From contig NC_066313.1 in assembly GCF_022539315.1 (NCBI RefSeq), positions 27,875,059 through 27,939,058 of the forward strand: a stretch of DNA of 64,000 bases, written 5' to 3'. Positions 25,216 through 37,412 of the stretch are shown here, piece by piece (the stretch's first letter is position 1; every line of letters begins with the position of its first letter). This DNA is from Serinus canaria (Eukaryota > Chordata > Aves > Passeriformes > Fringillidae). Both the position numbers and the translations under genes were made by a program. The notes under the pieces were generated by a model. It saw only the letters and a program-made list of their open reading frames with translations. It did no database searches and was not told the origin of the DNA.

Positions 25216-26089
25216 TTTTAACTAAAGCCTGGCAGAAATTGTTATGAGAATGGAAAGGAAGAATATTTTCCTAAATGAAAGAATGTAGTAGAAGACTAAC
25301 TGATTAATGCACATGGCCAAGTAGCATCAGCAAAGTGTGTTTTGCATAAATCCCCTGTGACAGAGCCCTGCTGTATATCTGGCATGTTTTACTTCAGTAT
25401 TTTGGGTCAGTAGTTTCATATTTTCCCTAGAAAGAGAGGTCAAATCTAAAAAGTAACACTGCTTCTTACCCACAGTGTGCATCTTGTCTAAGGGTGCGTG
25501 GGGAGCAGCTGTTTCAGGAGGAAATAAAATGAGATAGAGTTAACCCCATCACACAATGTAGTTGTCTCCTTAGGAGGCACAGTGTTTTAAACCTAATTAG
25601 GATTACCCAAATTTAGTAGGAGCAGGGGGTGTTCCACAGTTGCTAGGGATGCTTGCCTGTTGTTGAGCCTTAAAAAAGGGTAAGGGCCATCATTACCCTT
25701 TCAGTTTCGTTGGCTTTGGTAAAACCCAGTAAACCCTCTGAGAGCCTGAAGCAGACCAAGGATGCAAAATAGCAAAACTGAGATACGAAATAGTCATTGG
25801 GCAGAGAAGCTAAAGAAAGGGAACAAATTTACAAATTTTAGTGTGCAAGAAAGTGTGTTGCAGACTGAAATTTCAGCTGAATCCTTTTCAGCTCTGTGTA
25901 AGTTTGCTGATCTCTTAGATTCTTTGGATTAGAAGAGGCAAATGTAAAGTTACCCAAAAGTAAAAGCCCTGTTCTGGAAAATATTGTATTTATATACTAC
26001 TATATTTAGCCATGTAACAGAATGCTTTGCAAATTTATTTGAGGTCAAACTATATAATGAAATTATTTTGTGAGGTTGGAAAAGAAAAG

Positions 26090-26660
26090 GCGAGAGAGAC
26101 AAAAGGCAGTCAGGAAAGTGGGTGGGCAGGTGGATGGATGGGAAAAGAAGGTAAGGGAGAATGAGAGAGCAAGGAAGGACTTGAGGAGATAGGAGAAGAG
26201 AACGGAGGAAGTAAGGAAGGAAGGAAGGAAGGAAGGAACGGAAGGAAGTGACGGACAGGAAGGACAGGATAAGGAGGAAGGAAGGAAGGAAGGAAGGAAA
26301 TGGAAGAGGAAGGAAGGAAGGGGCAGGAAGGAAGCAAGGAAGCGAAGGGACGGAAGGAAGGAGAGGAGGATGGAAGGGTGCAAGGAACGGACCGGACAGG
26401 AAGGAATGCGAAGGAAGTGAAGGAAGGAAGGAGGAAGGACGGTGGCAAGGTGACAGGAAGGAAGGAAGGGGAAGAGGAAGGAACGGAAGGGAATTCCGGC
26501 AAGGAAGGAAGGAAGGAAGGAAGGACGGAAAGGAAGGAAGGAAGGAAGGAAGGAAGGAAGGAAGGAAGGACAGGAAGGTGACGGAAGGAAGGAAGGAAGG
26601 AAGGGAAGGACAGGAAGGAAGGAAGGAAGGAAGGAAGGAAGGAAGGAAGGAAGGAGAGGG
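26090..26660. repeat. GGAA (AAGG) tetranucleotide array with variants
   Basis: A G/A-rich block with GGAA steps begins near 26090, becomes dense from about 26204 and ends near 26660. Uniform (GGAA)n runs occur at about 26502-26523, 26538-26570, 26586-26602 and 26618-26654, interrupted by ACGG, CAGG and similar variants. Long open frames on both strands (up to 258 codons, encoding repeats of Ser, Leu, Pro and Phe or of Arg, Lys and Glu) are artefacts of the period-4 repeat. It is likely length-polymorphic. Confidence 0.95.
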
Positions 26661-26754
26661 AAGAGATGGGGAAATAGAGTCAAAATACTTAAATACAACA
26701 GTAGAAATACTTAAATTCATTATCAAAAATCACAGAATCGCTCTGTGGCTCCTT

Positions 26755-26905
26755 GAAGACTGTTCTTATCAGTAAAGGCCAAGGTAAAGAAAGCCCTGAG
26801 TCCCTTGGCCTTTTCCTCATCCATCGTCCCCAGGGCTCCTGCTCCATTTAGCCACAGGCCCACGTTTTCCTTAGCCTCCCTTTTGGTGCCTGTGTACTTG
26901 CAGAT
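26755..26905 (-). pseudogene. CR1 LINE ORF2 remnant (reverse transcriptase region)
   Basis: The minus strand reads KENVGLWLNGAGALGTMDEE followed by KAKGLRAFFTLAFTDKNSLQ, which resembles the segment between the endonuclease and reverse transcriptase domains of CR1 ORF2 (a pattern like KENVG-LLN--G-LVT-D-EKA-VLN-FFASVFT). The frame happens to stay open for about 125 codons but only this part resembles CR1. It is an isolated internal fragment with no 3' end, next to the GGAA array. Confidence 0.7.
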
Positions 26906-27240
26906 CACTGTTCCATGGTCAGGTTTAACAAATGTCAGGAATGAAGGATCTGTAGGCAGAAGTAGCAGGAGGCCTTCAGAGGAGTGAATCAATTCACCCC
27001 TTTGCAGCCTGTCAATAAGGAAATAGCAGGGGGGGTTGCCATAGCCTGTAAGGTCTAATGCAAATCTCAATTTCTCTGTCAAAGTGAATAAGCCCAACAT
27101 TCACTGCTCTTTGACAAACTAGTCAGCTAGGAAATAAGAAGAGACAGTATGTAGTTCTAGGCCTGTGATTCACCCCCACCAACCATGAAAAAAGAAAGAA
27201 CATAACATAGAAAAAAACCAAGAATCTTTAAAATTAGTTC

Positions 27241-27267
27241 TCAAGGTATGTATTTTACATACCTTGA
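27241..27267. repeat. Perfect 12 bp inverted repeat
   Basis: TCAAGGTATGTA is followed by TTT and then its exact reverse complement, giving a 12 bp stem and a 3-base loop. No terminator or RNA gene context is present in this intronic position. Confidence 0.85.
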
Positions 27268-27301
27268 AATTCTCAATCAAAATTGAAATTCTCAATCAAA
27301 A
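27264..27301. repeat. 19 bp tandem duplication overlapping the inverted repeat
   Basis: TTGAAATTCTCAATCAAAA occurs twice head to tail at 27264-27282 and 27283-27301 without a mismatch. The first copy overlaps the end of the hairpin arm at 27241-27267. Confidence 0.9.
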
Positions 27302-29255
27302 TTTGCCTTTATCAGCATTCTCTCACAAATGATTTAATCAATTGGTAACCTCCCAAAGAAGGGATTTACAATGCTGTGAGAGAGACTCTGCCAGTGGAAA
27401 CTCATCACCAGCTCTTACAGCTTTGCACACACACCTGAACCCCCCCCAATCTCCACTCCACCCAGCAGAACCAGGACAACGTGCAATATTCCTCACTGGT
27501 CTCCATGTCAGGATTCTAAGCAGCAGCTCAGCTCCAGCTCACCTCATCTCACCTCACAGGCACATTGTCATCCCTGAACTTAACATATTACTGTAAAGAT
27601 CATTTCCTAGCTCTCCTTTTCAACTGCATTACCCTTCTATTCATATCTAAATTGCTGAATCTTTATATTCTATTAAATCCAAAAGCTGATTGCACTTTCC
27701 AGGGCTGTTCAAAGCATGTGTCCTGCTACCTATCTGAATTTCTTATTCAGCACCAGGAGATTAATTCAAGCCTCCAGTGCCAAACTCCATCTCACACTTC
27801 TTAGATTTTTCAAACATACTTTAATGAATAATAATGCTAGCACCATGACAGTGTGTATACTGCTTAATGAAGTATATTTTGCCTAACAAAATTGTAAAAC
27901 TAGGCCAATGGGTTTATATTTCTGTTTTCTCTGTATTTGACATTCAATTTCTGTCCTGCTTTTCTAAGAGACATATTTCATCAGATAAACTTAATGGGAG
28001 GCAAAGATATATAAGGATTTTAAGTAAAGAAGGTGCTTGCACTTATTACAGTGAGATTTTCATGAGAATGTGAAACTGTTCTCATAGCCTCAATGCCACT
28101 ATTTTATTGATGAAAAAAATCTCTATGCCATCTTTCTATCTTTTTAGGTCTGTTCCTTTCTCAACAGAAAACCAATAATGCTTCTCAGTGCTCATAAAAT
28201 ATCTCTTTGTTGCTTTGTAAAAGGGAAGGCAAAAGTATTTATGTTTGCAACACCCATCTCCACCTGGTAAAACTGAGTATTCTATCCATGCCTACTAGAA
28301 AATCAAAGTATTCTCAGCTCAAACAGGTTTACCCTCATGTAAACCCATCAGTTTCAGCAGAATTATTTTTGATTTATATAGATTCAAAACCAGCTCACAT
28401 CTATATATAAAATTATATTTAAAAGGATGAATCACCGGTGGTTTTGCTCAAGAATAGGGTTTTCATACTTCTATTTCACAATTGTATAAAAATGTTAGGA
28501 GCAATATTTTTTGTATTGCTTTCTTAACCATATTTAAAAGATGGGTTTAAGATACCAAAAGCCTTTTTGAGTGTTAACACAAAGTTACAAAAGCCTGATT
28601 TATATCAACGCAATTATCAGTGGCTGCTTTTGAAATACACAGTGTAGATACCTTTTAAACAGGTGTGGTTCAGAACCCACTGTAGTTAACAAATCACTGA
28701 AGATCTCTGAACATTTCAGTGAATGTTTGATTAATAATGCAAGAAATGCTGAACACACTGGTTTGCTCATGTGTGTCAGTAGCACTCAGCATGATTATTT
28801 ATTGTAGAATCAGGTCCATACCAGCAGGGTATTTAAAAACACTCCTCATCTACCTTGTATAATATGGAGCAAGAGTAATTCTGCTGAAATCGAGGTATTA
28901 CCTTTGTTCTGCATGTTAGATACATATCCATTTTCTTAAATGACTGCTGAAAACATATTGAAGTCAATTATGGCATTTGCAGCTCTCCTGGGAAAAAATG
29001 TATTACCAAGGCTGGAATTGACAGGTTTTTAATCTCAGCCTCTTCCAATGCAATTTCTCTCACTAGGTAAACTAACACCAAATAACATTTAATGGCCAAA
29101 TATGAGCAAGTGTAGTTCATTAAGCTAAATTTGCAGGGTGGTTAGGAGCATATACGTTGTCCTTGCTATAAATGGGGACTAGTCTCACAAATACACACCA
29201 CTGCCTTTGTAGTCTGCAGAAAGATTAGCTTTTCTTTGTCCATTACTAAGCAGAC

Positions 29256-29849
29256 TGTCATGGTTTAACCCCAGTTGGCTACTAAGTACCACACAGCTGC
29301 TCCTTCATGCCTTTTCTTCCCCAGGGAGATGGGGAGGATAATCAGGGGAAGAAAAAAGGAAGCAAAACTCATGAGCCAAGAAGAACTTCATAATTGAAAG
29401 AATGTAAAATATAATAATAAATACAGTGCTATTAATACTGCTGCTACTACTACTACTACTACTACTAATAATAATAATAATAGTAATAATTTAAATAAAA
29501 TGGAGAGGGAAAGACAAAGAAGTGATGCACAGTATAGTTTCTCACCACAAACTGATGCCAGCCCATCCCTGAGCAGCAATCAGCAGCTCCCATCCATCTC
29601 ACCCCAGTTTCTGCACTGAGCTGATGTTCAGTGCAATATCCCTTCAGCCAGCTGGGATCAGCTGTCCTGGCCATGCTTCCTCCCAGCCTCTTTTGCACCT
29701 GGTCACTGGCAGGGCATGGGACACTGAAAAGTCCTTGGCTTGGAGCAAGCGCCAACCAAACATCAGTATGGTTCTCACACTAAATCCAAAACACAGCACT
29801 GTGCCAGCTACTAAGAAAATGTACTCTGTCCCAGCTGAAACCAGGAGGA
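29256..29849 (-). mobile_element. Solo LTR of an avian endogenous retrovirus
   Basis: The + strand begins TGTCATGGTTTAACCCCAGT and ends near CTGTCCCAGCTGAAACCAGG, the antisense form of a LTR family frequent in bird genomes. Internal landmarks are ACTAAGTACCACACAGCTGC near the left end and AATCCAAAACACAGCACTGT near the right. The bases AGAC flank both ends (29252-29255 and 29850-29853) and may be a 4 bp target duplication, although the right terminus is degraded. No internal retroviral genes or second LTR are found, so it is a solo LTR. The sense orientation is inferred from memory of the family's polyadenylation side. Confidence 0.8.
29444..29490. repeat. (CTA)n-(ATA)n trinucleotide repeat inside the LTR
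   Basis: About eight CTA units run into about eight ATA units, with one TAG variant near 29482. It sits inside the solo LTR and interrupts homology to the family consensus, so it expanded after insertion. Confidence 0.85.
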
Positions 29850-30889
29850 AGACTTACAAGTAGCTTTCCTTTACATGGCATTTTAAACCTCAGATTTAAA
29901 TTTAATTAGCTGCTTTAACACGGTTATAAAATACCATCATCATAAAAAAAAACCATTGATACCCAGTGTAGTTCCAGAATCTGATAATTAATGAATTGCC
30001 ACTCAGTCACACAACAGTTTCTTCTCTGACACTATTCCAAGCCAAGGAAGTCACTCTGCTCCCCATCTTATAACTAAGATGCAAGTGTGATACATAACCC
30101 TAATTCTGAGTGAGCAGGACTATGCTACTTAGTAATTCAGTGACTGCTTTGACATTGTGATCATTTGTCATTTCAACCACACAGTTCCTTAAAGCATTAG
30201 GATGCTTGCTTACCAAATTCTTTGGCAGGTATATGTGTGTGCATACATACACTTGCAGTGTTCTGTGTTTACATGAAATTCAAACTGGATATTGTGTTAT
30301 GGCTACCATTTCTTCGTGCACCTGTGTTAGTCTTATTAAAACTGTGTCAGAGAAGACACAGCTATGCCTGTGTGGGCTCCAACACTGTAAAGTGATAAAA
30401 TCCTGGTTAAAGTCTTATATCACATCAAGTGTTTGTATTTATACATATACATTTGTATGTTGATAGAGAAACTCTGTTTTTAAAAAGGCAGCTTTATGGA
30501 AAAGTCCTAGATTTTTATTTCTTTAAATCCTTTGTATTCACTATGTTCCTCTGCATGGGTGTTGTGACAAAATTCAGTTTAGATGTGGAGAATCACAGGA
30601 AGATGAACCCTTCCATTCAAGTTCAAAACCAACCTCATATTGTAGATATAGTACCAGCTGAGCTGAAGTAAGATTAAATTCAACTACCTTGGTGAGCTGT
30701 TACTAATACAAGCCCCCAGTGTAGAAAGGGAGCATTTAATTATATTTGCCTCTTTGAGATTAGATCACTTCCAAGCATTCACACCTTTGATTCAGCCATT
30801 AAATACAGTTGGTCTTGTTTTCTTAAATTCTGTAACACCTACACATCTCATAGCTGATAGAGATGTCCCCCTGGATCCTGGGCTCCCCT

Positions 30890-31192
30890 ACCTGCCCCAC
30901 AGGGTCTCCCACTGCCAGCTGTGCCCCATGACAGGATCAGAAGCAATGGGCACAAACTGAAACACCAGAGGTTCCATCTTCAAATCAGGAAGTATTGTTT
31001 TACTGCAGGGATGACTGAGCACTGGCACAGATTGCCCAGGTTGATTGTGGAGTCTCTTTCCTTGGAGATAATCAAAAGCCATCTGGATACACACAGGCAA
31101 CTGGCCTGAGGTGGAACTGCTTGAACACAGGGGCTGGACCAGACAACCTCCAGAGGTCCCTTCCAACCTCAGCTGCTCTCTGGTTCTATGAA
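30890..31192 (+). mobile_element. CR1 LINE 3' fragment, plus strand
   Basis: Segments such as GATCAGAAGCAATGGGCACA, GGCACAGATTGCCCAGGTTG, TGGAGTCTCTTTCCTTGGAG, CTGGACCAGACAACCTCCAG and AGGTCCCTTCCAACCTCAGC, ending in TGGTTCTATGA, are a CR1 3' end in sense orientation. It is moderately diverged. Confidence 0.93.
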
Positions 31193-34100
31193 ATCAAACA
31201 CAACATAGACATAAAATTGGAAATCTAGATGTTTTATATGCCTATTTCACACATCACATTGTCTTCTTTGCTGATATTTTAAAATCTGGTAAATTTAGGA
31301 ATCCATAACAAAGGAGCACAGACTCTGTTTTTTTCTCAAACATTCAATCCTGTGAAATGCTGAGTATGTTCACATCTCTATTCACTGTGGTGTTTTTTAC
31401 ATCTGATGAACTGAGGTCTCAATAAAATGAAAAGGACCAATGATTTATTGAAGTCACTGGATTGTACAGGCTGTACAGAACAAAGGAAGTCAAGTCAATT
31501 TACTTAATGTACTAGGCAACAATCCTATATTTAGCTGTTTTCACTTTGCATTGGTTTTAGTTTTTGACTGCTGGATATGACTTTGCTATCTCTGACATCA
31601 ACTTGAAATCAAACTTCTTAATCTTGCGGTTTTAGTGTGAAATCCTAGGTTGGATAAAGATAATATTATTTATTTGGGATTTCCTAAGGAGTTAGGGGAG
31701 ATGCTGCTATCAGTTCCCATTGGTCTTCCTTCATCTTTTAACCATTTAGATCTTTCTACATGGTATAGTATTCAAAATAAACATTATTGTTTGAGGGATA
31801 CAATTCTTGTGTCTTGTTGCTGGTGGCAGAACTTTGTATTCCTCTGACTCACAACATGCTTCAGAGTTCTGCTGAAAATCACTGTGTTGTCAGCAATAGG
31901 AGAAAAATGAAAACAGGTGTTTTTATGTGGTGCAGAATGATTTTATCTCCAGGGATTCGGTCGCTGGAAAAAAAAAAAAAAAGCAAGGAAAAAAAACCAC
32001 CCAAAACCCCCAAACCAAAACAAGAAAACCACCCCAAATATTTTTATAAGCCTTTTCTGGATCTTCTTGATGACAGTAATTTGTTTCCCAGGGTATTATA
32101 GGAAATATTCACAACTCTTTGGATAGAGTCCTAATGTTCTCTGTCATTGAATCAAGAAATCTTGATTATTTTCTGTTGCTATTATTTTACTTTGAATGGA
32201 TCAGCTGGGATCTGGAATCTGCTCACATAAATTCAAATGCTTTAATAAGGCATCTGAGCTGCTGGCCTGCTTGTCCTGTCTAAGGAGCAGAGACAAACAC
32301 CTCCGAATGGCAACTCTGCCCATCTCAGACCATACTTCAAAGAAACCTTTTTCTTTCTATTGATCCTAGACAGAGCCTAGAGCAATTTGGTGGCCACACT
32401 CCAGTGAAATTAACAGACCAAACACAGTGGCTTTTGATTTGTATGACAGTACTGAGAGCATACTCCCCTGATTTATATGTCTATGAAAACTCTTATTTTT
32501 TGTCTGTGTTTTTTACATTTTCAAAATCTTCTCCTTGTCAGAAAGCTCTCCCTCCCCATTAATTCTGAATGTGCAGCCAGTTCAGAAGTGAGAGCTGATG
32601 CTTCTTCTCCTCCTCTATCCCACTCAGCTGTCAGTCATTCCATGAACAGAAGAAATATTTAAAGAAACAGGATCCCATGAAGCTTGATATGTTCCAAAAG
32701 GAAAAAAAAAAAAAGCACTCCATGTCAATAAAACCTTGAGTCACCTTGAATTGAAACACTATTTTTACTTCTGTTATTTCTCTCTTCTTCCAGTGTCTGA
32801 GATCAAGTCAATGTTCACATAAGCAGCAAGTGAAACTTTCAGTCCTGTCCTTTAACTCCAAGTTGTGTTAAGCAATTTACAGCTTTATTCAAATTTTTTT
32901 TTTTAAATTTCAGGGGTTTTAGGGCAGTACAACAGCACATCAAAAGGCAAGAAAATCTGAAGGTCTGTTCTGCCATCAGAACACGAATAGGGTTGGTGCA
33001 ACAAAGAATTTTGCATTGCTGTACATCATGCTGTGCCCAGGCTGTGGCTAAAGAACAATAATGCCAACCTTTTATGTGGAAAGGCGATAAGACTGGCTAA
33101 AAAAAGACTCTGAATCTGCGTCAATGCGTTACTTTTATAGGCCTTTCTGTACCCTGAAACTTTTACTCAGTCTTTTCAAGGTTTCTTCAAAACTGTGAAT
33201 AGTAAAAACCTTTCTGAGATCCACTCTCTGAGCTTTTCAGGTTAAGAAAAGTCGCATGAATCAGAGGAATTCACGGGTCAGAAGCACTTTAATCAGAAAA
33301 CATCAGTCTTCACACTCATCCAGCTATTTACACAGCATCAACAGAAGACTAAATTGAACAGAAGCCCTGTTATCCAGATCTTGCTACTGTCAGTTACATT
33401 TCCTGCTCCCGTTGTTGCTAGTAATTTCCTTTTTGCTCTACAGCTTTCCTGAGTGGAGCCACTTCTCCAGCCTGTAGTGATTCTACACCAATCATTCCTA
33501 TTGCTTCTCTGTTACTGCCTAAGCGAAGGGAGGGAGGGAGGAACCACTCATGCGTGCACAGGGACGTCTCCTTACCCAGCTGCTCCTGGGGAGGCTCTTG
33601 GCAGAGCCAGACCTTTCCACACAACAAGAAACAGTCAGAGCCCAGGAAGGATGTCAACAAGTGTGGAAGGGCACGTGGCCCCTGCAGCAGGGGGGAGCAG
33701 GATGCAGACTGCCCTTGCACGCCCGAGATGTGCAGCAAGGACCCAACTCCAGCTGACCCCATGCCTTGCAAGCAGCATTTGCTTGTTGCCAAAGAGACAC
33801 TGACAACGGTCAGGACAGTCACAGGGCGTGTTTTGTGGGCAAAGCATTGTGCTTTGTGTCCCCAAGTCAGGCAAGGATTTCCATTCTGTCTTAGCCAAGC
33901 GGGTACCCGCTCTCATCTCAAAATAACATATGCTGCCTTATGAATCAGCATCAAGAGAAGTGCTGAGGCACAGGGGGGGAAGTGCTGCCAATCCCTTATG
34001 AAAATGGCAGCAACAAGAAAAGCAAGGCAAATTACAGCAGCAAAAGCCAGGGTGGAGACAGCCCCTAGGTGAATAGAAATGGAGGCGGCTCAGGGTAGGT

Positions 34101-37100
34101 TGTTTGTTATGTTTTAACCAACCTGGAACCAGTCAGTATAAAATTCAGACATTCTCACTCCTGGAGGGAGAAGAGAAGATGCACTCTTCATGGTAAATCT
34201 CAAGGGGGACTGTCTTCTCCAACTTCAAGTGGCCAAGAGAGAACCGAGTCAGAATTTTCCTCCTTTCATAGACTTAACCATTTTTGTGAGGCCAAAAAGC
34301 TGCTGACTGAGTTTTAGCAGCTGGGGATCCTGAGCACAAGATAAAATGGCTTTCTGCCAGTTTTCTACCCAGTGATTTAACTGCAGTTGGATCCTTTACC
34401 TCTGATTTTAAAAAAACCACCTTTGAATGTCATCACAGGAGTTGTATTCTAAGGACTACAAATGAAAATAGTAATTGCTAAGAGGCATCAGAGTACAATA
34501 TGCTTTTGATCAGTTTCTTCTAGAAATTCCTGCCTGGAAGATGCAATGTGAAATATCAAATGTCTTATTAATGTCTCTTTTGAAAACAGTTGACTTTACA
34601 TGGGATTTCTGATTTAGCAGGGAGGCACAAAATACACTGAAAATGGAATATAAACCTAAGTTTAACTTAGAAAAATATAAGAATTGCAGTTAAATAATAA
34701 CATAAATGTGTTTTTCTATTATATCCATAGTCATGACACTGGGTGTCCCCAGTTACTGGGGAGGATAATGTGAGTTGCAGGCAGCTCAACCCCATTGCTC
34801 TCACTGAAATGGTTCTGTTAGTTTTTCAACTTTTATACTTTATGTTGGGTCATGTCAGCACAGTCCCTCTTACAGGTCTGCCTAGCTCAGGGAGGTGATC
34901 ATGTGCTTTTAATGAACTCGGGGAGAAACATTCAGACTATCAGTTGATTCACCTAAAATCAGCTTCTTTGCAACAGCTGTGGGCAGCTGCATTATTCCGA
35001 GTTTCACAGGCACTTCATCCTTGCCCATCTTCAGTGAGCCATCGTAGGTGTTGATTCAGAGAGCCACATTCCACCTCTAGGGGTTTCATCTGTCACAAAA
35101 AGATGCACAATTCTGGTAACCCACAGTAAGAAATGGCTGATTCCTTCAAGGTCACACAGTGAGATGGACTTAAGACCAACACAGAGGACAAAAAACTGCC
35201 AGGTGATGAAGAGAAAGTCTGTGCTATAATATATTAAGATCCACTGAGCTACAGCTCCGAAGGAAGTGGCAGGGTGTCATTGCTCTGTGCAGGGAAATGT
35301 TATTTTTTGCCAGTTGACAAATGGAAGTGACAAATGTGGGACTTCTATTCAGTGTTGGTGCTTGTTTGCTGGTAGCTCTGCAGCAGCACTGAGCTGTAAG
35401 TCACTGTGCTGATTTTCTCTGGCACTTCAGCTCAGGAACTGCCATTTCTCAGTCTTGTTCTTCTTTCTGTCTCTGCACTTATCCTGCAGAGGGTAAGAAA
35501 TAATAAACCTGGACACTTCCTAGGCAGACCTCCTCTAGAGCTGAAGTACATCTGAAGCTATGCTGAGTGTAGATCAGAAGGCTGGCTAGGACACAGAGTA
35601 GGTGGTCAAATGGATATTTTTCCTCCTCCATACTAAGGCTCAGCAAAGCCTAAAGAATATAATGTCTTCCTGAAGAACTTCCTATAGAGCTGTTGTGAAC
35701 CAGCTGGAACTCAGTGAGAGGGGAAGAAAAGACTGGTATATCAGCTGCAAAGTGACTTTCAGAGATCAGTGCCTTAGAAATTTGCTAAGCAGAGGAGGGC
35801 TTCCATTAAATTTTCTGCTAATTTAAGAAAATAATTTGTACAGATAGAATACTCTGGTTATTTTTGCTAATAATTAGCCTCTAAAAATAGTGGAGCTCTA
35901 CTTTTTCATGTGAAGTTCAGCTTACTGCCTGATACTGAGAAAAGGCCTAAAAATAACTGGTTTTATAGTTGATTAGCACTTTCTGGTTCTCGTTCTTTGT
36001 CACTAGAGAGTTGGTCGAAATAATGCTGGGGAGGGGAAGAGGCCAGTCAGTGATACAGCTGCTTTCCCTACAAGAAAGGTACTGTGAGCCTTGATAATGC
36101 TCCCCCTGACCTCTCCTCAACAGATTTTCATGCACTTGCCAGGGTGCTTTAAAGTAGCTTGGAAGTACCAAGTGCTTTTTGTTTCCTTTCCATTCATTTC
36201 CATTGCCTTGCCTGTTCAGCAAGGCAGGCACTTATGCAGCAGCGATGATAGTAAAAACCAATAGGAAAATCACAATGGAAAGTTCACACTTCTCTGGCTT
36301 TGTATCTTCATAACTCTTTATGCAATGATCTGCAACAAACTCTTCCTCTTCACTGCATTCAACTTTGATATTTTCAGTGCAGGCTTCTATAACTTCTGTT
36401 GCTATTTCTACAACAAGCTGCGCCTTGTGATGCGAGGCGTTCTAAAGTAATCTGGCACATGAATATCTCTCTTCACTTGAAAATCAATAAAACCCTTCAG
36501 TCACATTTACATTTCTGTGTACTGCTTCTAGACAACAGGAGCATGTCTTCCCTGGGTTATAGCTGATCACAAAGTGAAAACAACTGCTAGGATTTCAAGT
36601 CTCAGAAGATGACCTTGTCCTTATTTTTTTTTCTTGTCACAAAAAGAGCTGACTTGCCTAGCCATCCTTAAAATAGAACTAATTACCATCTGTTAGCAGG
36701 CCCCTAATGCTCTGACTGTGGATCCTTATGCACCATTCATGGTTTCACAGCCATGATGACAAATTGTCTGTAATTCAGAATTCATGTGGAATTACATCAG
36801 CTTACCTGGGTGACCCAGCACACATTATGGAGACTTCTTCTATAGAGCCTTGCATTACTGAATGTTGGACTCCACAGAGAAATGCCAGGGCAGCCTTTTA
36901 ATCAATTTACACAGTGGAAGTATTCAGGCAACGCTGATGAGTCCTGTCTGTTGCCTGCAGATGGAAGGGCAGAGAAATGAGAAACCTAGATCCTCCTTCC
37001 AGCTAGTCCAGGTTGGTGCAAAGGCAGCCCTGGAAAACTGAACCCCACATTACAGGAGGGAAAAGGAGCTGAGTCGTGACTTGCTAAATAATGATATAGG

Positions 37101-37331
37101 CTTTGAGCAACTCCCAGGGAAACATAGCATGGAATGATTTCTTCATTCTGTGTGATTGCATAGCCAAATCTACCCAAGCAGCGGGGAACATGACTCACCA
37201 GCAACCCTGAACTTTGTTCATGTGCACACAAGAAGAGCCACTTACCCTTGTTCCAGCCACTCCCTCACAGTACTCAGCCAGGCTAGAAGCGGTGCTGGAT
37301 TCACAGGTCTTGGTGACTCCTCTCAGCCACG

Positions 37332-37412
37332 CATAAAGCTGAGTGTGTTTCCATCCTGTCTGAAAAAAAGGGCACACATAAAGCTGAGTGTGTTTCCATC
37401 CTGTCTGAAAAA
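37332..37412. repeat. Tandem duplication with 45 bp period
   Basis: The 36-base string starting CATAAAGCTGAGTGTGTTTC occurs at 37332-37367 and again, identical, at 37377-37412, separated by nine bases. Perfect identity suggests a recent event. Confidence 0.92.

Noticed and set aside
25950..26726. A 258-codon minus-strand frame of Ser, Leu, Pro and Phe repeats and a 175-codon + strand frame of Arg, Lys and Glu
   Set aside because: Both are translations of the GGAA microsatellite; a 4 bp period with no stop in the unit keeps all frames open.
33418..33943. Overlapping open frames of 116-134 codons on both strands
   Set aside because: The segment is GC-richer than its flanks, both strands are open together and no family is recognised; probably compositional.
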